Positions 11,582-22,924 of a DNA stretch of 64,000 nt are shown here, one piece after another; position 1 is the first letter of the stretch, and every line of letters begins with the position of its first letter. Location of the stretch: the NCBI GenBank assembly GCA_006937955.1, contig SSNP01000014.1, positions 2,341,899 to 2,405,898 on the forward strand, given 5' to 3'. The notes below the pieces were generated by a model. The model did no database searches. It was given only the letters and a program-made list of their open reading frames with translations, and was not told the origin of the DNA. A program made the translations under genes and the position numbers. Source of the DNA: Pachypanchax playfairii (Eukaryota; Chordata; Actinopteri; Cyprinodontiformes; Aplocheilidae).

Positions 11582-12376
11582 GTGATCATTCTATTCTTTT
11601 GATTTTATAAAGTGCCCCCAGCCTTCAATTTGGACTTTCTTCCAAAAGCCTGACAGCTTTAATATATGATCCAATATGAACTGAATATATTACCATCCAA
11701 CTCATGAGAACAGAATAATGATTCAAACCTTTCTAACACCTTTCAATTTTTTTAAATCAATATTCATTGAAAAGTTCAGCATAATGGGGGAAAAAAAGTA
11801 TATTTTTTTTTTGTCCAACAGAGATCAGACCTTAATTTACATGGAAAAAGCAAACGTTTCAAAGAACGGACTGTTTTATGTGCCAGTTGAGTTTGAGTAT
11901 CTAACTGTGCTGTTAAACTCCCATCTGTTGTCTGAGTTTTCTTTGCAGGGGGCAACGATCCACCTGCTGCTCGGTGCTTCATTATGCAGATTTTTGTTGA
12001 ATTTCAGTCATCGAAAATAGGAGACAGTTTTCTAAAAAAAACTAAATAGGAAAATTCAGCACAAACACAGCAGGTTAATGATCACGTAATTTAAAGGTCA
12101 CTTGGATTTCTGCTGTACCTGATCATTATTTTGTCCAATAACAATATCTTGTGCAGACAAAACTGTTGGTTTGAGCACATTGAGGGAGAAATTGTAACAT
12201 ATGGTCTATAACTTGTATGTTTACATAGCTTTGCCTAAGGATAGCTAAAAGGATAGTAGACATATTTTCTTTGACTTTCATGTAAACCATACCTGGTTTG
12301 CACACTCTCATTTTACAAAAACTTTTTGTGTAATTTAAAAGAACTGGTGGATGAAGGTCTTTTTTCTTCCTTGTTC
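11582..12376. other. Intergenic, no supported gene
   Basis: AT-rich spacer between the hAT element and copy B of the inverted element. No supported gene. Confidence 0.5.
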
Positions 12377-12969
12377 TTAAATAGGCCCTTCCATTAAAAA
12401 CGGTTTTTCTGAGGTTTCTGTTGAATATTTTAGCTCCACAGGTGTTCTTACCTTCATAGTGGGTGTGAAAACAGGTCAATAACTTCTCTTTCAGTTTTAA
12501 TCTCTCAAACTACGCAGGTGGTGATAAAACCCGAGTTCTCCCGAGTCCGAACGGCCTGAATCTGTTTCATCACAACTCCTTTGTTCGTTAGTTTTTGGCA
12601 GCTCCTGCAGTTGAAACCACGTCTATCATTCGGCTCACTAAAAAGCTGTAGCATAACGTAGCAAACAGGAAGACACGACGTCTGAAGTTGCCACGCGCAG
12701 TGGGGCAGGAAACAGTATTCTTTGCTCTCATAGGCTAGTTTGTTAGCCAATCAGAGTCCAGCAAATTCAAATAATGAATATGAACGAGCTGCAGCCGAAG
12801 CAGCCTGACGGAAGGAGCCGAAACCACCCGAATTTTAACGCAGATAGATTGAAAAGTCTGTTAATAAGTGTTTCCTGATGTTTTTTAGGTATAAAATGTT
12901 TCATATTACTGGTTAATACTTAAGAAATAACCACAAAGTCCTGAAATTAGTATGAAATGGCCTCTTTAA
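12377..12969 (-). mobile_element. 593-bp non-autonomous DNA element, copy B
   Basis: Inverted partner of 8446-9038 and the same length. Read on the minus strand it starts TTAAAGAGGCCA and ends GGGCCTATTTAA. Differences from copy A are scattered substitutions plus small indels, consistent with two independent insertions of one family and not a recent duplication. It contributes chance frames on the minus strand (12126-12479, 12505-12750) that are not genes. Confidence 0.75.
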
Positions 12970-15848
12970 AGTTTATTATTTATTGAGCTTCACCTCTAAG
13001 CTAAACATGCACAGTGAATTATTTATTTCTAAACATTAGCTAAGCTTACAGATTTTGTTTACTGGAAATACTATTTGTATTTGTTTTTCTTGTCTTAAAT
13101 AAACAAAGAACACGAATAAATATTTTAGAAATATGTCGTTTTTAAATGCATTTTGCAGGTGTTATGTTAACATATACTTTGAGGAGAAAACAGTGTGTAA
13201 AGGGGTTTGAAATAAGGATAAAATATTAGTTTAATCGACAGTGTTAACAGCTGGGGTTAAAAATAAACTCTGAGACTCTATTAAAATGTTGGAAGTGTTT
13301 AAGGAACCAGTTTAATAAAAAAATATAACTCGAGCGTCACTTGTTTTCCAGCTCTGCAGCTCCCCTCAGCTCTGCAGAGCTCTGTAGCATCTGTCAGACT
13401 GTTTTTGTTTCACTGTCACTGCTATGCTGAATTTTTACCCCAGCTGTCAGAAATCATTGGAAAACTTCAAAGCAACACCTGACCTTCAGGTGCAACAGCT
13501 TCTATCTACCCAGCATCAAATCCACATAATCCAAAACAAATACTGTACTTTAATTCACTAGCGTCTGAAACGCGACATCAAATGAAAGCTCATTTTTCAA
13601 ATAGTGAATCTGGATTCTAGTTGAATCCAATTATAACCCTGTTAAATTTAGTTAATTAATATGCAAAGCCAGTTTGTAAGTGTAAATAAATAATTATGAT
13701 ACAAACATTAAACCAATCTCAACCAGCTGAGTTACCAAACTTTCTACATCCTTCCAAATGTCTTCAGGAAATTTGATCTTCTGAAGCGTTTGTGTAATTT
13801 GTCCCTCCTGAGATATTGTAGAAAGTGACAAAACATTAATGTTGCGCATCTAAAGATATAAAACATGAAATTTCTTATTTTCATATAATTTTACACGCAG
13901 AAAAAAAAACCTAAATGAAGTCAAACTGTGTTTATATCAGTAAAACTTACACACTGAAGCTTCATTCTCCTCTTGGGAAATTCAAACGCAATTTTGACTT
14001 GATGAGATTTCTTACATTTCTGTTTTCCATTAAGCAGGAAAATTTTAATCAGTTTCTGCTCTAAAATTTGTTGCTTATGAATTTTTTTTTCATCATTTAC
14101 TTGCTCCCTTCAGTTTGCTGATATAATTGCACCATAAAAAGATCATATAAAATCCATTTTTAGGCTCCAAACTGCTTTTTTTTTAAGGGAAAGAAACATT
14201 TTCATGCTTGTCGTCCTTCATATTCACTGACCATGATTTTGTTGACTCATCAGATACACGCTGTGCTTTTCCTGTATTGACTCGACATCCTCAGTCTGGC
14301 CTTTGACTGTCTCTCCTGCTGTTCCTTCTGTTCTTGTCCTTATTTAGTGTTTTATTCTAGGTTTTATTTGTGAAAGTCATCTCTTCCTCGCAGCAGCAGC
14401 AGTTCACACTTTCTATATGCAAAGTTTCTTCATGTCTTGTGAGAAAAATTGACATTTGAATCTGTAAAATCACAATTTTGAAATACGCTTTTTTGCTGCA
14501 TTACATTTGAAATAAATTCCTTATCACTCCATCCTTTAAAATAGGATCTAATATTTGATATTAGCATGTTTTACTTTAGTATAAAACATGTGCAATGCAT
14601 TTTAACTGAATAAATTACCAGTTTTAACAAGTTTATTGGCTATAAATAACATAATATTTAGTGTTTTTAAAATTTATTTATCCAACAATATTTAAAGGAA
14701 CTAAAAGAATTGGTTGTATTTTATCACCTTTTGTTTTTAATTCTGCACTAAAAAGATTTAAAGTAACTGTTTTAACACAAACAATCTAACATTTCTCTTT
14801 TGATTTATTTTTGGAAAGTCGTCTGTTGATTGAATGAAGATAAACATGTTTGCTTCATTAACATGAATTATGTTTTGATAAAACATTTGAATAGATTTTA
14901 AAGTATTTTCACTGTCATCAGCTTTTATTTTACAGTTCGACAGGATATCGTTTAGTTTTGTGTGACGACATACAAGCAAGAGTCGCTCATTCAAATGTCA
15001 AATATTTTGAAATATTGGCACAGCGTGACGATAATGGTCGCAATGAGGGACAAAAACCCTTAAACTATGCACCACAGAGATAATCATCCAGTCTTTCATG
15101 GATTCTCTTCAAATGAGATTTGACTAAATGACGTTTTCACCACCTGGATTTATTTCCCGTTTCAAAACAGAGTTGCATGTTTAGCTGCACAGACTGAACA
15201 GCATCACTATTAAACAGAATCATTAAAAAAAAGCTTTTTCCAAAAGGGATCATGCTGTCTGAAGACAGTTGGAAGCCATGATAACATACACGTGCAGATG
15301 GGTCATGTTGTCAAGTTAAAATCTACCATTTAAAAACAATTCAAACATCCCAGCTGCTGCAGAACAAACCAGAGCTGCTCTCTAGTGCCACCTAGTGATC
15401 AAATTGAGTTATAACTTCTAGGAGTTTTTCATTGGGCTCATTTTACTGCGTCTCAAACTGAGAGAGCAACTTGTTTATGTCAAATGAATCAAATGAAGCA
15501 TCACTGACTCAGCAGTCAATTAAAGAGATGGATTTTACTGACTGGATGGTGATATAAATGTCTAACTGGGAGTGAAAGCTGGACGTCCTCACCATTCATC
15601 TATTATCTGTTTGAAGATGTGAGCGAAACCGGCACGTCTCTAATATCAGTAACACAAGATCAATAACAAGAAGCAGACATGTAAAAGCTCACTGGTCTTT
15701 TGTTTAATTGGTATTCAAACTGTAAAATAAGGCACTGTGTTCATTGATAAAAGGCACAGAAGAAGAAAACATAAAAACATGATGTGGTTAGAAATAAAAA
15801 CATGCGGTTAGAATACGGAGATGTCCGCATGTTCTCCTGAGATCTTTT
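12970..15848. other. Intergenic region downstream of anxa4
   Basis: Mostly AT-rich DNA with no supported gene. The segment just left of 15849 should contain the anxa4 3' UTR, which is transcribed leftward. A CTCF-like motif lies at 15385-15398. Confidence 0.5.
15385..15398 (-). promoter_or_regulatory. CTCF-like motif
   Basis: The minus strand reads TCACTAGGTGGCAC, one mismatch from the vertebrate CTCF core CCASYAGRKGGCRS. Sequence match only. Confidence 0.3.
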
Positions 15849-18800
15849 CTATTCGCCTCCACACAACTCCAGCAGGATTTTGCGGTAATCCCCAGACGTG
15901 TCTCCCTGAAACGAGAGACATCTGTGAGACTTCAAAGAACCAGAACTACATCTAATTATGAAAGACACGAGAATAAAATATCCTAAATCTTTGAGGCTAA
16001 ACATCACAAAGATACGCTGCAATTAGCATTATTAGATGGGAGCTGATTTATTGCACATGTTCTGCTTACTGCAGCACATGTCCACCCCTCACCTTGATGA
16101 AGGAGTGCAGAGTCTTTCCATACATCTTCAGGAACTGTGCCTTGATGTCCAACATGTCAATCTCAGCCCTGGACACCATTATTCTGATGAGGACACTATC
16201 TGTGGTGCCCAGACCCTAAAAAGAAAGAAATCCAACTTTATCTGAATCGTATTAGTGATACATCAGAAGGAGGGTTTATATTATATTTTTATTTACAATA
16301 AAATCTGAAACACTCACCTTCATTGATTTATACAACCGTTCTGCAAAGAACGCAGGCTTGTTCCTCATACATTTCACTGCAGAGAAGATGGAACATCATT
16401 TTAGAACATGGGGATTTTCCTTGTATTGCAATGTAAATAAATAAAACGTTGAAGAGAAATGCTCAAACAAAAACTCTGACATCTGTAAATAAATAAATAA
16501 ACAATAAATAAACATCTGTGCTAACTGGAACACTAAATGGCTATTAGGTTTTAATAGAATAAAGTGAAGAAGCAGAGCAGGAAGGAGACCTATGGCTAAA
16601 AAGACGTCCTCCAGGCTTCCAGACATCTCCCTCTTGATACTGTCCTCTATTTGCCTCCCAGAAACCTTCTGATACTCATCGAACACTGAGAGACAAAAAA
16701 AACACATAATAACAGAGAATGTAAACAGGAAAACTCATTACTGTGAGCTGCTGTGTCTATAATTTAAGAGATTATCAGATCAAGTGTTATTTCATATCAT
16801 TTCCACAAGGGGGCAGTAAAATCAACAAATATGAAACATAAGAATTTACGGTCTTTTTTTGATACCTCGGAGGAGATGGTTTCGGTTCCTAACACACAAA
16901 ACTGTGAGGAATTTAACCTCATCCGTGCCCCATCGAGCCTCTCCAGCCTCAAAGATTTCCTACAGTCACAAAAATAAGATTTTATATGTTAACTTTAAAC
17001 TGGAAGGTTTATTTTACCTCATTATAATAAGAAGTTACCTTGGCATCTTGAACAGCCAGGGCCTCATCCACGTTGTTGCTCTCATCTCGTCCAGCCTGCG
17101 ATTTAATGTTAAAATGTCACATGTAAAAACGGCATCATACATGTGCTTTTATGTCGACGCTCGCTCACCGTTAGTAAAGAGATCAGAACTCTTTTAAACA
17201 TTCCTGATGTGTCGCCACTAACAGCATCCTCCAGGGACTTCCCATATTCTACAAATAAACATGATAAAAATGAGAATATAGAACATTATTGTTGTTTTTA
17301 AGAATACTTTGATGCAGAAAATTACAACATATGTGCAACATCTTCGCTAGGTGGAGCTGAATTGTGACAGCGTGATCATGTTGGATCATGTTCAGATATC
17401 AGGTCAAACTGCTCTTTCCACTGATGCTCCGAGGAAGCTGTCGTTTTCGGGTTTCTGAGAGGTTGACGCTTGTATTAATTTATTTGCTGCTTGGAATCAT
17501 CTCATCTTTGAGATCTTCTGCTTCACACTTTTAAATTAAATCCATAAAACTTTTCTGACGTGATCATGGTTTCTGAAAGTCATGTCTTCCTTTTTTTTTT
17601 TTTAAACCAACAAAGACCTGAAACAGAATGTGAGAGATTCCTCATCTCTGTGACGAGCTGCCAGTAACAAGATGCCTAAAGATCCTGTTTAAATGGATTT
17701 ATTTATCATTGGTTGATCCAAAACAACTTCATGTCATGAGTTTAGGAGCCTCTTTATATAAAAACTACATAAAAACAAACAAAACTTGTGGAAATGGTCA
17801 AGAAATAGAAAAAAACTTTCAAAAAGACTGAAAAACTCTTAATAAACACCAGACATTCTGCTCAGTACTAAAGCAAATAAATAAAGCTCAAAGCTCACCA
17901 TAGTAATTAATTCATACAATATTCGATATTTACAGACCAATAAATAAAATACTAAATGCAAAAAACAGGAAACAATGAAATGCAGAGATGTGACTCATTT
18001 TATGAATAATTGACTGCATTTGCTGCGTCTTACAATGAAGCTTCAGCTGCTGCTGCATAATATCACGTGTCATACACTGACCACAGGGTGCAGACATACG
18101 GTAACCCGACCACAGAAGTTCTATTCATAGAGAAGACATGGTTACCTTTCTTATAGACCGCATTGATGGTATTTATTTCACTGTTGGATCTTGAAGCCAG
18201 AATATCGATGAGGCACGCCTCTTCTGTTCCCGCCCCCTGGAACAACATCAATACGGATGACGTTCAATAAAAGAAAAAAAAAATGGAGGGAAAACACGAG
18301 CGGAAAGATGAAAAGAAATGTCACAACTGGATTTAACAGTTCTTATGTTGACACTCGTTTTTAGCTGCACGTGTGTAGAAAACACGTTTACAGCAGCACG
18401 ACGGACTAAAAGTCAAGATGTAACTCTGAGTTTAAGGATCTCAACAGAAAAATTGGGTTTTTCAGGTGATATTTGAGGGGATCAGATAAAATCTGAATAT
18501 TAACCAATAATCCTGTAAAAACAGACTGTGCAAATTGACCTTCATTGCGTTCTTCAGCTCATAGGCGTCATAGACAGGGGCCAACATCAGCAGACCCAGA
18601 ACAACGCTCCTGAAGTTCCCGCTCAGCTCCGAGGACAGATCATCAGCAAGGTCCTGCATGAAGGGGAGGGACATGGATTAAAACAGGTCAAAATCATCTG
18701 CAATGATTGGTAAGTCCATTTAAAACAGCTCAGAGATCAGATTTGACTCAGTCCGGTGCTGGATGCTCCACTAGAGGGCGTGGTTTTGTGACAGAGCAGC

Positions 18801-20482
18801 TCCATGTGTGACCACATGTGGGCGTCGCCAACATGACTCATTGTTTCTGCCTCTCAGTTTTTCCTGCAGTTCCCTCTCAAAGAAGTTTATCGACTTCTTT
18901 CTGGACACTTATTTACTGAACATTTAATTATTATCTCATTAAGTACACTGTAAAAAAAAAACAAACTTCTCTGTTGGTTTGTATATTGATCCGTTTTAAT
19001 CATGAAACAAAGACACAGACTGTGGATCACCGAAGAGAACGTTCCTCTTTCTAACAGGGTCTTCTCTGTCTTAGTCTGTGATTAGAAGTGGTTTCTGCTT
19101 TTCGGTTAATAGTTAACTTGGAGCCGCGCCTACAGAGTAAATACAAAGTTAAGAGTACATACAGGAGTAACACATTCAGAGATAACACTGCTGCTGCTGG
19201 CACAGTTAATAAATCTGCTCCTGATTACTTTATGGAAGTTTACACATCCTTTTTTTCAACTTCCTCCCATTTTTCTTTTATTCATTTAAGATTGAAATCC
19301 TAATTTAAACACCACTCAGTCAATGCTCTCACCTTTCCAACACTTTTTTTGTAGGCCTCTTTGATTCGCTGCCTCTGGGCGATAGTACGGTGGGCCAGCA
19401 CTTCGATGAGAGCCGCCTCATTCGTCCCTGATAAACAAAAACATTATAGATACTAGTATAAATAAAAGCACAGATACAGGTAGAGAGGAAGGTTTTTAAC
19501 AACAAGACACAAAAGCAGGAATCCCTTCTGCAGCCGTGGAGATAATCCAGACAAACTGCTGCTGTTGGCATGGAAACCATCTGTTAGTGAAAGACCAGGA
19601 GTCAGGGGGATTTAATTAGACTTATAAACTCTAACAAAATCAACATTCCTCACAGGAAAATAGGCTGACAGACAGAAAATGTTTGTCTGGATGTTGGTCA
19701 GGCTGCACCTTTTACAGCGTGAAAGCTTCAGCATCATTTCAGAACGCTGTGACCTGATAATGAGATCAGTTTACTGCTGCATGATCAGCAAAGTCAGGAT
19801 CCGCTTCCTCCAGCAGAGAATGAAGAAAAAAAGACCAAGAACGAACAGAATATGGAAAAGGAAAAGCTGCCATGACAACGCAAGTGCTGAGCAACTTCTC
19901 AAACTTTCCTCTGGAGCATGTCTTTCCATAGAGACTTAAATATAGATTTTTAGAAAATATTTTTAACAAATGATTGTTTGTAGAGTGTAATATAGAGGCT
20001 TCGCTCACCAACTCCCTTCATGGCTTCTCTCAGCTTCTGGACATCAGCCTCAGCATCAAAACCAGCCGCCTCGGTGACGGTGCCACGGTTTCCAATCTGC
20101 TCAATAAACAAGACGCAGTTATAAATCAGTTATCTGCTAAACGGACAGAGTTTAAAGTCCCAACAAAAATACAGCAACTATTCAATGTTTTAAAAGTAAA
20201 AAGATTTAATTCTGATTCTAATAAATTCATATTTTAATAAATATGAAGTCATAAACTATATCTGACATAAATATCCACAGAATGAACATTATTCATTTTT
20301 ATAGGAAAAATCTGATTATTACTGTCGCTGATATAATAAATCTCAACTTTTAATTGTTTTATGCAAATGTTTGTCTGAAAAAAAAAAAAAAACTCACGTA
20401 TGTTTAACAACATCAGTTTCTTTGTTAATATTTCTTTACAACAACAGAAGCAGATTCGACAGGAAAAACTCACCGCTGCCAT
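15849..20482 (-). CDS. anxa4: Annexin A4
   Basis: Ca2+-dependent phospholipid-binding protein of the inner plasma membrane and vesicles. Twelve coding exons join in phase to 320 aa: 20482-20474, 20096-20009, 19427-19333, 18653-18540, 18236-18146, 17248-17169, 17095-17039, 16959-16866, 16685-16590, 16376-16318, 16215-16093, 15905-15849. Four annexin repeats are visible. The type II Ca2+ loops read MKGVGTNE (repeat 1), MKGAGTEE (2), ARWGTDE (3) and MKGLGTTD (4). The end GDTSGDYRKILLELCGG is closest to ANXA4 as I remember the family, against ANXA3 or ANXA5. The ATG exon codes for only three residues (MAA), as in other annexins. A non-coding first exon lies at about 21539-21600. The exon at 18540 uses an unusual donor (GTCAAT). 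The position next to aak1 matches human 2p13. Confidence 0.95.
16803..16816 (+). promoter_or_regulatory. CTCF-like motif in an anxa4 intron
   Basis: CCACAAGGGGGCAG, one mismatch (position 5) from CCASYAGRKGGCRS. Sequence match only. Confidence 0.3.
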
Positions 20483-21538
20483 TGTTGTACGAGAGATGTG
20501 TCAGACTCTGAAGACCCAGAAAACTTTAAAAGAACAAATAAATACGGTTAAGACGTCAAACCCACGAGGATTTATTTATAACACATTAATAAGAAATGAT
20601 CCAGCTGTTGTCAGATTCTTAAACTGTGATCAATATTACATGCAGGTCATTATCTCAGAGAGGATTTCCATCATGCTGATTTGTTCTCATTTGTGCGCCA
20701 CTTGAGCAGGAGTTGATCCCATCAGGCTCGTGTTTGTTTGGACACACCTGTAATTGTCGTGGGGATTCATTTTACCATATACTTACCCACTAATGAAGCC
20801 TTAAAAATATCAGTCCAACTGATTTACCTGAAGTCCAACTGGTTCACACAGCAGGATGATTGTATTTTGATAAAACATCAATTTTTATTGTATTAAAGTT
20901 TTATAAGGATAAAAATCTAAATAGCGGATAGAAAAGTAGCGCTTTTTACTGATTAAACCCACATGACCTGCAGTCACAACATGTGAGTAAACATCAGAGT
21001 AAAACTTAATCTGCTGCTTATACAACAAATAAATTAATCTTCACCTTCACAACCAGTTTGAATCTCCTCAACCAAATTAAAACTTGTTATCCACTGCGAC
21101 GTATTCAAATTTATACTTTACACTATTTAAATTCATGCAAATGTGTATATGCCAAGTTTAATATACAGTAAAGACAGCAACACATTCTTACTGCTTTGTT
21201 TCTTGGAACCGAAATAACTGGATTACAAACTTACCACGTCAGTGAATTCAAAGAAAATTGAGCAATAACAAGAGCAATATGTCTTTAAAGCGAATATAAA
21301 AGGAGTTAAGACATCCTACAGTCGTTACTGCAACTGGATAGTTCTCAGAAAAGACGTAAAACCGGATACAGCCAGGAAATAATAATAAGTTAAACTTGAA
21401 TAAAGTAATTGAGGCCGAGTCGTTGGACATGAAGTTAGCGGTCACGCCCTGAACGCAGCAAACCAAACGGACGGAAGTTTATTCTATCAAAGTCAAACCG
21501 CAAAACACAACTGGACGATAAGCGGAACTCTAACTTAC

Positions 21539-21600
21539 CTGTTCCCAGGAATTTTCACTCAGTCTAAAGACTGGCGGACAGGTATTGTCGCTTTTAATAA
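21539..21600 (-). other. anxa4: anxa4 5' untranslated exon and start region
   Basis: On the minus strand, sequence ending GGGAACAG is followed by the canonical donor GTAAGT. It lies about 1 kb upstream of the ATG exon and has no useful ATG, as expected for the non-coding first exon of an annexin. The 5' limit is approximate. Only about 550 bp separate it from the presumed aak1 start. Confidence 0.6.
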
Positions 21601-22100
21601 CCGCTGGCACGTCCCACCCACCTGGATGCTCCTTCCGCGCTTACTGTTGCGTTCACTGATCATCGTCACGATCAGTGCTAAGTTTCTTCAAACATTTTTA
21701 GTTTCATAAAAATGTTATTAAGTAATATTTTTCAATTGGAGGTATTTATCGAGGCTATCAAGCAAATAACTGTGGAAGTTTTTAATCATCACGCATTCTT
21801 TTTTGCTTCCAAGCAGAAAATATGGTCTTAATAGCTTGCCCAGTTTTTCTAAATGTATTTTAAAGGCATTGTTCTAATATTGATTGTTTTTTCCATTAAT
21901 TTTCAATCCACTTATTGCATTATGACAGCAATATATGAAATATGTGCTTAAAATTATGTGGCAATGACAGTTTGACAAATTATCACGATCAGGTAAAATA
22001 AAAACATGGTTAAAAGATCCAGACTACTTGTACCGTGAATGCAACGTGTGACAACAAGACAAGGGGGAGTAGCCCATTCAAGCACCCGCTCTATTAACTG

Positions 22101-22124
22101 CATTACCCAGAATTCACTGCGCGC
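22101..22124 (+). promoter_or_regulatory. ZNF143/Staf-like promoter element upstream of aak1
   Basis: 'ttacccagaattcactgcgcg' closely resembles the vertebrate ZNF143 (SBS) site with core TCCCAGAATGC..TGCG. It sits in the 0.5-kb gap between the divergent first exons of anxa4 and aak1, where such elements often act in bidirectional housekeeping promoters. Binding is inferred. Confidence 0.45.
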
Positions 22125-22139
22125 TTTAACAGCAACAGC

Positions 22140-22522
22140 TAGGATGTTGCGATATCGCTGGCAGCCAAAGATTGCTGTGGTTGCAGAGATTAGACCGCTG
22201 GGTTGAAACCTCAGTCTAATGTTTTGGTGGATGTCAGAATCAGTGGTTACATGTTTACAGCTACAGTTGCAGCAAACGTAGTCGTTAGTCTCTTGTCAAC
22301 GTTGCGCCACACTAAAGCCTGAGCTAACTAAAAATCTCAGTTTTGCTTAAAATCATGGACAGTTAGCTATGAGGCGTCAAACGACGGTCGCTGTACTTTA
22401 TTGAGAATGGAAAGATTTTTTCGGCTAATATTGTCACAGAGTTTACACTTTGGATACAGCGGACCTGAAGGCATCATCTTCAGAGGATAACCTGGATAAC
22501 CTTACAAGAAATGTCATAACGC
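22140..22522 (+). other. aak1: Presumed aak1 5' untranslated exon
   Basis: GC-richer sequence downstream of the ZNF143-like site ends at the donor ACGC|GTAAGT (exon end at 22522). The 5' boundary is a guess. The next exon starts after an acceptor at about 22868 and carries the ATG. Confidence 0.5.
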
Positions 22523-22924
22523 GTAAGTAGCTAGCATTTAGCTAGCTTGGTTATGGCAGGACGAGATGGAGATAGACCTATTTTTTAATCAACAGCCGCA
22601 ACCGACCACGAACAGCTTGGTGGCTTGTAAAAGAAATACTTTCTCCGGGGATGCTTTAACCTCCTGGGTGGTGTAATTCAATTACATAACTGCTAGTCGT
22701 TCTAGCTATCACAAACTGGTTGTGTTGGCAAGCAAATGGGAACATTTCCACCCAAATCTCTGAGTTTTGTCCACATCATGATAAAAGACCAAGGCTTCTC
22801 TTTAACAGTTTGATCCGTCAGAAAGATTGAGACTCTGTAATTATCGTGTAATAAAAAGTCTGCACACAGGAAACAGCAGCTTCTTGCTGCGTGGAAAAGA
22901 CACAGATACTGTCACATCGACAAC

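Noticed and set aside
12126..12750. Minus-strand frames in the inverted element copy B
   Set aside because: The matching positions in copy A are not preserved as coding sequence, and the frames show no domain.
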